A DNA stretch of 38,704 nt from the NCBI GenBank assembly GCA_947506155.1, contig CANNNV010000008.1, positions 1 to 38,704 of the forward strand, in the 5' to 3' direction. Of the stretch, positions 25,593-34,485 are shown in pieces (the first letter of the stretch is position 1; the number at the start of each line of letters is the position of its first letter). Origin of the DNA: Methylococcaceae bacterium (GTDB taxonomy: Bacteria > Pseudomonadota > Gammaproteobacteria > Methylococcales > Methylomonadaceae). A program made the translations under genes and the position numbers. The notes under the pieces were generated by a model that made no database searches, was not told the DNA's origin, and was given only the letters and a program-made list of their open reading frames with translations.

Positions 25593-26572
25593 GGGAAAAA
25601 TTTTTCCTCTGGAATATAAGTTAACAGTTGTTCTGTGCAATACGCCATCATCTCCTGCTCCAGTTCCTGCTGATAGGAAACCATGCCCTGCTGACTGACC
25701 AGCGGCCCAGCAAATAGTTTTTCGTCAGGATAAAGTTTGTGTACTTTTTTATAAAAATTTTCCGGCAGGCGAAACACGCCAAGACTGACTGAATGCAGTA
25801 AATCAAAATTAATACAGGAAAAAACCTGCTCAAAAAATTCCCGGTATTGCTGTTGATAGCCCGATTGATAAATCAATGGATCAAAGCGCAGTCCAATCTG
25901 CCACCCCTGTTCTTGTAATTTGCATAAAGCCTCCAGTCGGCGCTGTACCGAAGGTGCTTTGGCTTCAACTTTTTTGGCAATAATATCGGGAGACAGGCTG
26001 AAAGCCACGATGCAGCGGGGCAAAGGCTCACGATTTAACAGGCTTCTAACCTGGGTACTTTTAGTTCTTAACTCCAACCAGGCATTGGGTAAGCTTGCAA
26101 AAAAGGGTAAAAATTGCTCGGCAAAGCCTGTTACCGGCTCCAACGCCAGACTGTCGCAATCATAGCCAGAAAAAAAATGCAGATCTTCATCAGGTGACTT
26201 AGCGCATAACTGCCGGATGTCTTGCTGAAAATCCTCGTAATTAACAAACAGCACATAATTGGCCGACTGATACATGCCCTGTAAAAAACAGTAACGGCAA
26301 TCATACAAACAATTAAGCATGTGCGAAAAATAATAGTTTCGTAAAGCTCCGATGCCGTAACCCAAGGGCGCGGGCAGTGCGAAATTTTTATACTTTTCCG
26401 CCAGTATCAAGGCAGGCTGCTGTTTTTGCAGGCGAAAATTTTGCGCTTTGGGATTAAAAACCTCACCATAACGGCCGCAAATGATTTTTCTAGCCTGCGG
26501 AAATCGCGCAATAATTTCAACAACGCGCGGATGTTGCAGAATGGCTTCTTCTATATAAATGGTTTCAATCAT
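25583..26572 (-). CDS. Spore photoproduct lyase-like radical SAM protein
   Basis: A 329-residue SPL-family radical SAM enzyme. The [4Fe-4S] motif is C88-x3-C92-x2-C95 in NCLYDCRYCFLQGMY, the SPL-type spacing. A further Cys139 (FFSGYDCDSLALE) lies at about the place of the H-atom donor Cys141 of the Bacillus enzyme. Segments CIVAFSLSPDIIAKKVEAKAPS and RFDPLIY are also SPL-like. In spore formers SPL repairs the thymine dimer called spore photoproduct. Homologues in non-spore-forming proteobacteria are known but little studied, so repair of this or a related lesion is inference. It is co-directional and overlapping with the SDR gene downstream. Confidence 0.87.
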   Translation of the reverse strand: MIETIYIEEAILQHPRVVEIIARFPQARKIICGRYGEVFNPKAQNFRLQKQQPALILAEKYKNFALPAPLGYGIGALRNYYFSHMLNCLYDCRYCFLQGMYQSANYVLFVNYEDFQQDIRQLCAKSPDEDLHFFSGYDCDSLALEPVTGFAEQFLPFFASLPNAWLELRTKSTQVRSLLNREPLPRCIVAFSLSPDIIAKKVEAKAPSVQRRLEALCKLQEQGWQIGLRFDPLIYQSGYQQQYREFFEQVFSCINFDLLHSVSLGVFRLPENFYKKVHKLYPDEKLFAGPLVSQQGMVSYQQELEQEMMAYCTEQLLTYIPEEKFFPCN

Positions 26573-26694
26573 AAGCTTTGTTTATCGTTTTTTAGGTAAT
26601 GTAACACAGCAGGTTGGATGAATAGCCTTGTGATTTCTTATGCAGACCTCATATAGGGTAAAATACTTTTAACTCAACCAACTCATTATCAACC

Positions 26695-27522
26695 ATGAAA
26701 ACAAACAAGATAGGTTTTATCGGTGGCGGCAATATGGCATCAAGTCTGATTAGCGGATTGATTGCCAGCGGCCATGTCCCGGAACAGATTTGGGTGTCAG
26801 ATATTAATCCCGACACGCTGGCTGGACTGAAGCAGCAGCTGAACGTTAACACGTCGGCCAGCAATGATGACATTATTAATGCGGTTGATGTTGTGGTTCT
26901 CGCAGTCAAGCCGCAAGCACTGAGCGCTGTTGCACAAAGCGTCGCGGCCTTGATTCAGCAAAAAAAATCACTGGTCGTCTCAATCGCTGCCGGTGTTAAC
27001 CAAAGCAGTTTGAGCCGTTGGTTAGGCAATGATACCGCCATTGTGCGCTGCATGCCCAATACACCGGCGCTAGTGTTGACTGGCGCTACCGCCTTGCATG
27101 CCAACCTTCAGGTAACCGCTGAACAACGTAATCTGGCCGAAAGTATTTTACGTGCCGTCGGCATTGCGCTATGGGTTGAAAATGAAACCGAGCTGGATGC
27201 AGTAACTGCGGTGTCCGGCAGCGGCCCCGCCTATTATTTTTTACTGATGGAAGCGATGGAAAAAGCTGCATTGGAACTGGGTCTGAGCGTTGGAACTGCA
27301 CGGTTACTGGTGCAACAAACCGCTTTGGGTGCCGCCAAAATAGCACTAGAATCAGTCGAATCGCCAGAACAACTACGCCAGCGCGTGACCTCGCCAGGTG
27401 GTACCACACAAAAAGCTGTAGAGACTTTTGAGCAGGGCGGTTTTACCGAACTGGTATCAAAAGCCTTACATGCGGCGCGAGACCACTCTGTTGAGATGTC
27501 CAAACAAATGGAGAGTTTCTAA
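26695..27522 (+). CDS. proC: Pyrroline-5-carboxylate reductase
   Basis: A 275-residue NAD(P)H-dependent enzyme that reduces 1-pyrroline-5-carboxylate to proline. The Rossmann motif FIGGGNMASSLI is at 8-19. Further signatures are VLAVKPQ, VRCMPNTPALV, AVSGSGPAYYFLLMEAM (catalytic domain) and the VTSPGGTTQKAVETFE segment near the C-terminus. The length is full for the family. The stop codon TAA shares a base with the yggT ATG, as in the common proC-yggT-yggU order; the yggS gene that often precedes proC is absent. Confidence 0.97.
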   Translation: MKTNKIGFIGGGNMASSLISGLIASGHVPEQIWVSDINPDTLAGLKQQLNVNTSASNDDIINAVDVVVLAVKPQALSAVAQSVAALIQQKKSLVVSIAAGVNQSSLSRWLGNDTAIVRCMPNTPALVLTGATALHANLQVTAEQRNLAESILRAVGIALWVENETELDAVTAVSGSGPAYYFLLMEAMEKAALELGLSVGTARLLVQQTALGAAKIALESVESPEQLRQRVTSPGGTTQKAVETFEQGGFTELVSKALHAARDHSVEMSKQMESF

Positions 27523-28097
27523 TGGATTCCAGCTACATGACTGACCCGGTTATTTTTATAATCGACTCGCTATTTTCCTTGTATATTTTAGGCGTGTTAC
27601 TGCGCTTTTTATTGCAATGGAGCGGCGCTGATTTTTATAATCCCATTTCTCAGTTTCTGGTCAAGGCCACACATCCGCCGTTAAAGCTGTTGCGCCGTTT
27701 TGTGCCCTCTATCGGAAAAATTGATACATCCTCACTGGTGCTGGTACTTTCGCTGCAAATGCTGGCCGATTTTTCAATTCTGCTACTAAAAGATATTGAG
27801 ATCAGTATCGGCGCATTAGCTATTTTATCATTGACCCAGTTAGTCTCATTGCTAATCAATATTTTCATCTATGCGGTATTTGCCAGGGCTATACTTAGTT
27901 GGATGAATCCCGGCATGTTTGGCTCTGCATCGTCTATCCTACACAGTTTGACCGAGCCGTTGCTTAACACCTGCCGCAAAGTCATCCCTGATTTTGGTGG
28001 CATGGACTTGTCGCCGTTAGCCGTGTTAATGCTGCTACAATTGGCAAAAATGGTCATACTGCCGCCGTTGCATCAATTAGCAAACTTGATCGGTTGA
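27522..28097 (+). CDS. yggT: YggT family integral membrane protein
   Basis: A 191-residue protein with two YGGT repeats, each a pair of membrane helices flanking a conserved P(I/L)...P.L..R(R/K).(I/V)P motif: PISQFLVKATHPPLKLLRRFVP in the first and SSILHSLTEPLLNTCRKVIP in the second. Four to five helices in total place it in the inner membrane. Family members have been linked to osmotic or K+ homeostasis and, in other phyla, to division or chloroplast nucleoid organisation; the exact role is unclear. It overlaps both proC and the DUF167 gene. Confidence 0.92.
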   Translation: MDSSYMTDPVIFIIDSLFSLYILGVLLRFLLQWSGADFYNPISQFLVKATHPPLKLLRRFVPSIGKIDTSSLVLVLSLQMLADFSILLLKDIEISIGALAILSLTQLVSLLINIFIYAVFARAILSWMNPGMFGSASSILHSLTEPLLNTCRKVIPDFGGMDLSPLAVLMLLQLAKMVILPPLHQLANLIG

Positions 28098-28396
28098 ACT
28101 GGTACCACTGGGAGCTGGGCATTTTGACACTGAATCTTCATGTTCAGCCCAAAGCCAGTAAGGATGAATGGTCGGGACTGCACGGCGACAGGTTAAAGCT
28201 CAGAATCAAGGCCGCGCCTATTGATGGTAAAGCCAACCAGCAATTGATCGCTTTTATAGCCCAGCAGTTTGCGGTCAGCAAATCGGCCTGTAAACTAATC
28301 TCCGGAGAATCCGGACGGGAAAAACGCATCGCTATTAGTTCGCCTAAAAAGCTGCCTTTACTGCCGGATGAACTACACTTTGATATTTTTTTGTGA
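28094..28396 (+). CDS. yggU: DUF167 family protein, YggU-like
   Basis: A 100-residue DUF167/YggU protein starting at a TTG that overlaps the yggT stop (TTGA). The family core is present: LNLHVQPKASKDEW...GDRLKLRIKAAPIDGKANQQLIAFIAQQF, then KLISGESGREKRI. The fold is a small alpha/beta domain with unknown function. Presence as the last gene of proC-yggT-yggU is the usual arrangement in gammaproteobacteria. The TTG start is forced by the frame and matches the expected N-terminus. Confidence 0.92.
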   Translation: MNWYHWELGILTLNLHVQPKASKDEWSGLHGDRLKLRIKAAPIDGKANQQLIAFIAQQFAVSKSACKLISGESGREKRIAISSPKKLPLLPDELHFDIFL

Positions 28397-28447
28397 AAGG
28401 CCTTCTATAATTTACATTTGCCGAAAAAATCAGTTAATTGATCGCCC

Positions 28448-29443
28448 ATGCAAAAATATATTTTCTCAGTCAGTATTTTTTTAGCCTGTTTCTTGATGCT
28501 ATGCAGCAATCCATCGGTATTTGCAAAAAAAATGTACCGGTGGGTTGATGAGCATGGCGAAACTACTTTTTCAGATCAGGTGCCGCCTGAAGATGCACAA
28601 TATCGACGAGAGTCGCTAAATCAAAAAGCCCGTGTTGTTGAGGTCACCGAACAGGCCAAAACAAAAGAACAACAAGCTATGGATAATCGGCTTACTGATT
28701 TGAAAAAAGCTCAGGAAAAAATCATCGCTCAGCAAGCCGCTAACGATAAGGTACTGATCAGCACCTTTCGTAATATCGAAGATATGCAGGCTAGTCTTTA
28801 CGCAAAAATGCAAGCACTGGATACCCAGAGAAATGTAGCGCAGGGCAATCTAAAACGGGTAGAAAATCAACTGGAAACACAACAAAAGAAAGCAGCTGAA
28901 CTCGAACGTAACGGCAAAAAAGTGCCGCCTTTTTTATTAAATGACATTAAACAAACGGAAGCACAGATACAAGAGGCTTATGCTGAAATCAATAGACACA
29001 TCGAGAAAAAAAACCGAGCTAAGGCTCAGTTTGAAACCGATATTGAACGATTTAAATTTTTAACCCAGGAAACTAAAAACTTATCAACAGTAGATGACAA
29101 AACGACAGATAACCAAGCAGCCGATCAGATTGGCCTGTATGTCTGCGACACAGCGGTACTCTGCACCAAGGCTTGGTTAAGTGTGCATGATTTTTTCAAA
29201 ATTTATGCCACCACACCGATTGATACCGATACCGACAACTTGATTATGGGCAGGGCGCCGGCAATCGATAGTGATCTGAGCTTATCAATCTCAAAAATAC
29301 AAGATGGAAACAAAAAACAACAGCTTTTTCTCGATATTCGCTGTCGAGAATCTTCGTTAGGTACCGAGCTTTGCGATAGTCAAAAAGTCCGTGACATAAG
29401 ATCTGCCTTCAGACCGTTTATTGAAGCTACCACAGGTAAATAA
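28448..29443 (+). CDS. DUF4124 domain-containing secreted coiled-coil protein
   Basis: A 331-residue protein with a signal peptide (about 1-26, ending SVFA). A DUF4124 motif follows directly (KKMYRWVDEHGETTFSDQVPPEDA), a small module of envelope proteins. A Lys/Gln/Glu-rich coiled coil occupies about 60-215. The C-terminal part (about 225-331) is globular with four cysteines (VCDTAVLC, then RCRES...ELCDS), suggesting disulfides in the periplasm. Its partner or substrate is not evident. It faces clpB tail to tail, with the inverted repeat at 29453-29487 between them. Confidence 0.82.
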   Translation: MQKYIFSVSIFLACFLMLCSNPSVFAKKMYRWVDEHGETTFSDQVPPEDAQYRRESLNQKARVVEVTEQAKTKEQQAMDNRLTDLKKAQEKIIAQQAANDKVLISTFRNIEDMQASLYAKMQALDTQRNVAQGNLKRVENQLETQQKKAAELERNGKKVPPFLLNDIKQTEAQIQEAYAEINRHIEKKNRAKAQFETDIERFKFLTQETKNLSTVDDKTTDNQAADQIGLYVCDTAVLCTKAWLSVHDFFKIYATTPIDTDTDNLIMGRAPAIDSDLSLSISKIQDGNKKQQLFLDIRCRESSLGTELCDSQKVRDIRSAFRPFIEATTGK

Positions 29444-29452
29444 AGCAAACGT

Positions 29453-29487
29453 CACCACGAAGAAAAAATATCGTGATCTTCGTGGTG
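29453..29487. terminator. Perfect inverted repeat between convergent genes
   Basis: CACCACGAAGA (29453-29463) and TCTTCGTGGTG (29477-29487) form an 11-bp stem with a 13-base loop, centred between the DUF4124 and clpB stop codons. T-runs are weak on both strands. Bidirectional termination is likely from position and stem strength. Confidence 0.65.
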
Positions 29488-29493
29488 AATAAT

Positions 29494-32070
29494 TTATCTT
29501 TTCAAAAACCGCATAATCTGATGTTCAACATCAACCTTTATAATATCTCCCGCGATAAAATTACCGGCCAGTATTTCCTGAGCTAACGGATTTTCCAGTT
29601 GTTGCTGAATGGCCCGCTTCATAGGCCTAGCTCCATAAACTGGATCGAACCCCGCCTCGCCTAATAAATCCAACGCCTGTTCGGAAATTTCAAAACCGAT
29701 TTCTCTATCCTGTAAACGTTTACGTAGATATTCGATTTGGATTTCTGAAATAGCGCGAATTTGTCCTCGCCCCAAGGAATGAAATACCACCGCCTCATCA
29801 ATTCGATTGATGAATTCGGGACGGAATCGGCTGCTGACCTGATCCATCACCGCTGTCTTCATGACCGAATAAAGCGCTTCCCCGGACAGCGATTGAATAA
29901 TATCCGAACCCAGATTAGACGTCATCACGATGATAGTATTCCTGAAATCTACCGTTCTACCCTGACCATCGGTCAAGCGGCCATCATCGAGTACCTGCAA
30001 CAAAATATTAAACACATCTTGATGGGCTTTTTCAATTTCATCCATCAAAATAACCGAATACGGCTTGCGCCTAACCAACTCGGTTAAATAGCCACCTTCT
30101 TCATAACCGACATAACCCGGAGGTGCACCAATCAACCGCGCCACTGAATGCTTTTCCATAAACTCGGACATATCGATGCGCACCATTGCATCGGGGGTGT
30201 CGAACATAAATTCGGCCAATGCCTTGCACAGCTCGGTTTTACCGACACCGGTCGGCCCTAAAAACAGGAAGGAACCATTCGGACGATGCGGGTCAGATAA
30301 GCCTGCTCTGGAACGACGGATCGCATTACTGACGGCTTTCAGCGCTTCTTGCTGACCAATCACCCGCTGACCAAGATACTCTTCCATGCGCAATAATTTA
30401 TCGCGCTCGCCCTCCATCATTTTCGACACCGGAATGCCGGTCCATTTCGACACCACTTCAGCAATCTCTTCTTCGGTAACTTTGTTGCGCAACAAGGTCA
30501 TTTTTTGGGTCTCACCTGGCGCATCGGTATGCAGTTGTTTTTCCAGCGCTGGAATAATGCCGTATTGCAACTCGGACATCTTCGCCAAATCACTGGCTCG
30601 ACTAGCGGCTTCCAACTCGGTTCTAGCCTGTTCCAATTTTTCTTTAATTGAGGCAGAACCTTGTAATGAGGCTTTTTCAGCTTTCCAGATTTCTTCCAGA
30701 TCGGAATATTCTTTTCCCAACTCGACAATTTCGTCTTCGAGAATTTCCAGACGTTTTTTAGACGCAGCGTCTTTTTCCTTTTTAAGCGCGACCTGCTCGA
30801 TTTTTAACTGAATCAAACGCCGATAAAGCTTGTCCATTTCTTCTGGTTTTGAATCAATTTCCATGCGAATACGGCTGGCCGCTTCATCAATCAGATCAAT
30901 GGCCTTGTCTGGTAACTGGCGGTCAGCAATGTAACGATAAGATAAATTTGCCGCAGCAATAATAGCGGGATCGGTAATATCAACGCCATGATGCACTTCG
31001 TATTTTTCCTTTAGGCCGCGCAAAATAGCAACCGTGTCTTCAACTGACGGCTCATCAACTAGCACTTTTTGAAATCGACGCTCCAGGGCGGCATCTTTTT
31101 CAACATATTTGCGATATTCATCTAACGTCGTAGCACCCACGCAATGCAATTCACCACGCGCTAATGCCGGTTTCAACATATTGCCGGCATCCATAGCACC
31201 TTCTGCCTTGCCCGCACCAACCATAGTGTGCAATTCGTCGATAAACAAAATCACCTGCCCTTCTTGTTTGGCCAGGTCATTCAACACAGCTTTAAGCCGT
31301 TCTTCGAATTCGCCACGAAACTTTGCCCCCGCTATCAGTGCAGCCATATCCAGAGCCAACACCTGCTTACCCTTAATACCTTCAGGCACTTCGCCATTAA
31401 CAATGCGTTGCGCCAGACCTTCAACGATCGCGGTTTTACCCACGCCCGGTTCGCCGATTAACACCGGATTATTTTTGGTACGCCGCTGTAAAACCTGAAT
31501 CGTCCGACGTATTTCGTCATCCCGCCCGATCACAGGGTCAAGCTTGCCTTGTTCTGCGCGTTCAGTCAGATTGATGGTATATTTTTTCAGTGCCTGACGC
31601 TGGTCTTCAGCGTTGGGATCGTCCACCGGCTGACCGCCGCGCATTGCATCGATGGCTTTTTCGACGGTCTGTTTAGTGACACCAGCTTTTTTAAGCAGGT
31701 CCTGAAGCAGGCCTTTTTCTTCAAAAGCCGCTAACAAAAATAATTCACTGGAAATGAACGAGTCATTACGCTTTTGCGCCAGTTTGTCGGTTAAATTCAG
31801 CAAGCGAGTTAGTTCATTGGAAATTTGCACGTCGCCACCAGAACCGCTAACCGTAGCAATACGCCCCAACTCCTTAACCAACTCGGTGCGCAACAACTGC
31901 GTGTTAATACCCATCTGGGCTAGCAATGGTCTCGTGCTGCCGCCCTGCTGATCCAGCAAGGCTAACAACACATGGGTCGGCTCAATAAATTGATGGTCTT
32001 TGCCCAAGGCTAGACTCTGTGCATCAGCCAATGCCGTTTGAAACATGCTGGTTAATTTGTCCATCCGCAT
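29494..32070 (-). CDS. clpB: ATP-dependent disaggregase ClpB
   Basis: An 858-residue Hsp100 chaperone, one residue longer than E. coli ClpB. The N-terminal Clp repeat domain (about 1-145) is followed by AAA-1 with GEPGVGKTA (about 206-214) and Walker [12 protein letters not shown] middle coiled-coil domain lies at about 405-525, characteristic of ClpB rather than ClpA or ClpC, and AAA-2 has [10 protein letters not shown] and [10 protein letters not shown]. It solubilises aggregated proteins with DnaK/DnaJ. The start [11 protein letters not shown] matches the family, and a GAGG ribosome binding site lies about ten bases upstream. A sigma-32-like promoter precedes it. Confidence 0.98.
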   Translation of the reverse strand: MRMDKLTSMFQTALADAQSLALGKDHQFIEPTHVLLALLDQQGGSTRPLLAQMGINTQLLRTELVKELGRIATVSGSGGDVQISNELTRLLNLTDKLAQKRNDSFISSELFLLAAFEEKGLLQDLLKKAGVTKQTVEKAIDAMRGGQPVDDPNAEDQRQALKKYTINLTERAEQGKLDPVIGRDDEIRRTIQVLQRRTKNNPVLIGEPGVGKTAIVEGLAQRIVNGEVPEGIKGKQVLALDMAALIAGAKFRGEFEERLKAVLNDLAKQEGQVILFIDELHTMVGAGKAEGAMDAGNMLKPALARGELHCVGATTLDEYRKYVEKDAALERRFQKVLVDEPSVEDTVAILRGLKEKYEVHHGVDITDPAIIAAANLSYRYIADRQLPDKAIDLIDEAASRIRMEIDSKPEEMDKLYRRLIQLKIEQVALKKEKDAASKKRLEILEDEIVELGKEYSDLEEIWKAEKASLQGSASIKEKLEQARTELEAASRASDLAKMSELQYGIIPALEKQLHTDAPGETQKMTLLRNKVTEEEIAEVVSKWTGIPVSKMMEGERDKLLRMEEYLGQRVIGQQEALKAVSNAIRRSRAGLSDPHRPNGSFLFLGPTGVGKTELCKALAEFMFDTPDAMVRIDMSEFMEKHSVARLIGAPPGYVGYEEGGYLTELVRRKPYSVILMDEIEKAHQDVFNILLQVLDDGRLTDGQGRTVDFRNTIIVMTSNLGSDIIQSLSGEALYSVMKTAVMDQVSSRFRPEFINRIDEAVVFHSLGRGQIRAISEIQIEYLRKRLQDREIGFEISEQALDLLGEAGFDPVYGARPMKRAIQQQLENPLAQEILAGNFIAGDIIKVDVEHQIMRFLKR

Positions 32071-32111
32071 AATACTTGCCTCATCAAGGAGTTTTTGAAG
32101 TAATTGCTAAC

Positions 32112-32138
32112 ATGGGGCATAGTTCGATCTTTTTCAAG
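32112..32138 (-). promoter_or_regulatory. Candidate sigma-32 heat-shock promoter of clpB
   Basis: On the minus strand, CTTGAA (32138-32133) and CCCCAT (32117-32112) match the -35 and -10 hexamers of the sigma-32 consensus exactly. The spacer is 15 bases, one longer than the usual 13-14. The predicted transcript would begin near 32104, leaving a leader of about 34 bases before the clpB ATG. Heat-shock control is the known regulation of clpB. Confidence 0.75.
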
Positions 32139-32236
32139 CGGACTATTTAGTTGCCAACATCGATTTTAAAACAAAAAATACATGGGCTAGATTTTTATCT
32201 GCTATTTACCAAAAAAGCGCTGGCCAGCTTTGAGGT

Positions 32237-32752
32237 TTACATCTCGACTGCGTTCAAATTCTCATTGTCGTATAAACGTGTTTTTTTCCAGCCAACAAAT
32301 TTATCGTCATAAAATTGAAGGTCATTATCAATTGAAAATTCGTAACAACTTCTGAAGAGTTTGGCGGTACGAAACGCATGTAACTCATCATCTGCGGTGA
32401 CTATATTTACATTGCCAACTTGAAAGGTTTTATTTCTAGATTTGCAGTTATTAACCCAAAAAACGGTATAGCAAAGATAGCTTTTATCTTTACGATGATC
32501 ATACTTAATGGTTCTGGATACGCCAGTAACCCCGGTAGTGGTTTTGTTTTTGGGCGGCTTAAGAAATCGTGTTTTACTGCCTTTTAAAACGATCAGCATT
32601 TGGTCACGCCAAGTAATCGCGGCTTTTAAGGATTTCCCCTTGTTGCCCCACAATTTATGCGAAAAATAACGACTACTTTCCTTGCCTCGCCGAACAATAC
32701 GAACCTGAAAACCAAACACGTCAGGTTCGGTAATATGTTTATTTTTTGCCAT
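32237..32752 (-). CDS. AP2/ERF-like DNA-binding domain protein with two repeats
   Basis: A 171-residue basic protein. The central segment TTTGVTGVSRTIKYDHRK...YTVFWVNNCKSRNKTFQVG, followed by ELHAFRTAKLFR, fits the AP2 plan of a three-stranded sheet (with G-V-x-G-V) packed on a helix. The N-terminal part (FGFQVRIVRRGKESSRYFSHKLWG..KSLKAAITWRDQMLI) looks like a second copy. Bacterial AP2 domains are usually found in HNH homing endonucleases and mobile-element proteins; this one stands alone, with no nuclease motif. DNA binding is inferred. It lies upstream of clpB on the same strand, outside the clpB promoter, and has its own 270-base upstream region. Confidence 0.65.
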   Translation of the reverse strand: MAKNKHITEPDVFGFQVRIVRRGKESSRYFSHKLWGNKGKSLKAAITWRDQMLIVLKGSKTRFLKPPKNKTTTGVTGVSRTIKYDHRKDKSYLCYTVFWVNNCKSRNKTFQVGNVNIVTADDELHAFRTAKLFRSCYEFSIDNDLQFYDDKFVGWKKTRLYDNENLNAVEM

Positions 32753-33022
32753 GATAGAACCTCTTCAAACAAACTTAAGGGAATTTAACAGCCATGTTAG
32801 GCCGACCAGCTTTAAAGACACACAAAGTAGAGTTAATATCTGGCATCGTTGTAAGCTATTGATGACAGATTATGGTCGCATTTAAAATTAAAGCAAGTTG
32901 AAAATAACAACTCTCTCCAATTCCTGACTAACCTGGTGTACAATTCAATTAAGTCACTTTAATGTGTGGCTAACACCAAGTTAACAACCTTTTGTTTTTT
33001 CACTATTTATTGGAGATAATCA

Positions 33023-33628
33023 ATGAGCGTATTAGTCGGTAAACAAGCACCTGATTTCACAGTTCCTGCTGTTTTAGGCGATGGTCAAATAGTTGATTCA
33101 TTCAGCTTTTCAGAAGCTACTAACGGTAAGTATGCGGTAGTATTTTTCTACCCATTAGATTTTACTTTTGTTTGTCCAAGTGAATTGATCGCGTTAGATC
33201 ACCGCATGGATGCCTTTAAAAGCCGTAATGTTGAAGTGATTGCTGTATCTATAGATTCTCATTTCACTCATAACGCCTGGCGCAATACACCGGTCAATAA
33301 AGGTGGTATAGGCCCTGTGCGTTACACCATGGCTGCTGATTTATCTCATTCAATTTGTAAAGATTATGACGTTGAAGCCGACGCGCCTGCCGTGGCTTAC
33401 CGTGGCACATTTTTAATCGATCGCACGGGTAAAGTTCGTCATCAAGTTGTTAATGATCTGCCTTTAGGTCGTGACATGGATGAATTACTGCGCATGATTG
33501 ACGCCTTACAATTCCATGAAGAACATGGCGAAGTCTGCCCAGCCGGCTGGACTAAAGGCGATAGTGGTATGAATGCAAGCCCTGCAGGCGTTGCAGATTA
33601 TCTGGATAAAAATGCTGATAAGCTGTAA
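33023..33628 (+). CDS. Typical 2-Cys peroxiredoxin (AhpC/TSA family)
   Basis: A 201-residue peroxidase reducing hydrogen peroxide and organic hydroperoxides. The peroxidatic Cys51 lies in the FTFVCPSEL motif with the upstream PxxxTxxC pattern (PLDFTFVC). The resolving Cys172 is in GEVCPAGW, so it is a dimeric typical 2-Cys enzyme of the Prx1/AhpC type. Thr48 and an Arg in RGTFLIDRTG complete the active site. A GGAG ribosome binding site precedes the ATG. It is a single-gene unit: 270 bases of upstream region and a strong terminator after it. The electron donor (AhpF or thioredoxin) is not encoded nearby. Confidence 0.95.
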   Translation: MSVLVGKQAPDFTVPAVLGDGQIVDSFSFSEATNGKYAVVFFYPLDFTFVCPSELIALDHRMDAFKSRNVEVIAVSIDSHFTHNAWRNTPVNKGGIGPVRYTMAADLSHSICKDYDVEADAPAVAYRGTFLIDRTGKVRHQVVNDLPLGRDMDELLRMIDALQFHEEHGEVCPAGWTKGDSGMNASPAGVADYLDKNADKL

Positions 33629-33663
33629 GCACCAAATTAATTAGTCGCGTTACAACGTAAGAA

Positions 33664-33696
33664 AAGGCCTAGATGTTATCGTCTAGGCCTTTTTTA
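33664..33696. terminator. Bidirectional rho-independent terminator
   Basis: AAGGCCTAGA (33664-33673) and TCTAGGCCTT (33682-33691) form a 10-bp stem with an 8-base loop. On the plus strand a T-run follows; on the minus strand the complementary side also gives a short T-run. It serves the peroxiredoxin gene and the convergent lipoprotein gene. Confidence 0.9.
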
Positions 33697-34479
33697 TGGC
33701 TGTTTGTTTTGAGTAACGTCAGGCACTTCATCCTGAAACTTTCGATAATTAATTGAAACCTTAAGCCCGGCAAAACGTCCAGCCATTCTAACCAGCTCCT
33801 GAGTTTTTTTATCGAACGTAATCTTAACTTCGTTTAACGCTCGGTCTTCATAGCCCGCTTCTATGTGATGCGTTTCCAGCAAGAAACGGTAAATATATAT
33901 TTCTTGCTCCGCTTCATCCTGTATTTCAAAAGGCTCACCCAGTTGCGCCAGAACAGCCGGTTTTTTGGGCAAATCTTCAGATATTTTTTGCAGCAATGCC
34001 GAGTTGGCTTTAAGCTGTTGTTTTTCTTTATCGATTTCAGCTCCAGCTATGGAGCGTAAAGAAACCTCTAAAAATTTTGGCGGTGCAATTGCCAAAAACA
34101 ATGAAGAAAATGACCAAGCAATCAAACGATTTTCTTTATTAAACTGCAAATCCGAATAAAATTTTACCTCGGGTTCAATCAGCTTGTTGTTACCATCGAC
34201 TTTGCGAAACCAGTAGCGCCAACGCCTGCCATCCGGCATTAGGTCATCCTGACTGGCATAAAGTTTGGACAAGGAAACAAAGTCTTTGCTGTAAAGAACA
34301 GGATCTTTGAAAAACAAGGTAAAGTCGTCTTTGGCCAGAACCGAAAAGTGGCGGTCAAACTCATTCATCTGTAAATAAACTTGATAAGCCCGAATCCAGT
34401 ACATACAACCAGATAATGAAGCCGTCAGTACCAGCAAAAATATAATACGAAAACTTCGTTTAATTATTCCGGTTTGCAT
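33694..34479 (-). CDS. Putative lipoprotein of unknown function
   Basis: A 261-residue protein with a lipoprotein signal: LTASLSGC, with the lipidated Cys at residue 25. The mature part is alpha/beta with charged segments and no recognised domain; segments such as YWFRKVD, AQLGEPFEIQDEAEQEIYIYRFLLE and VRMAGRFAGLKVSINYRKF suggest a globular envelope protein. Outer-membrane sorting is plausible, since the residue after Cys is Met rather than Asp. It begins six bases after the hslO stop and is probably co-transcribed with it. Its function cannot be assigned. Confidence 0.75.
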   Translation of the reverse strand: MQTGIIKRSFRIIFLLVLTASLSGCMYWIRAYQVYLQMNEFDRHFSVLAKDDFTLFFKDPVLYSKDFVSLSKLYASQDDLMPDGRRWRYWFRKVDGNNKLIEPEVKFYSDLQFNKENRLIAWSFSSLFLAIAPPKFLEVSLRSIAGAEIDKEKQQLKANSALLQKISEDLPKKPAVLAQLGEPFEIQDEAEQEIYIYRFLLETHHIEAGYEDRALNEVKITFDKKTQELVRMAGRFAGLKVSINYRKFQDEVPDVTQNKQP

Positions 34480-34485
34480 CGATTT

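Noticed and set aside
29761-31951. Several antisense frames of 61-141 codons opposite clpB
   Set aside because: They are shadows of a strongly conserved gene with biased third positions; none has a ribosome binding site or domain.
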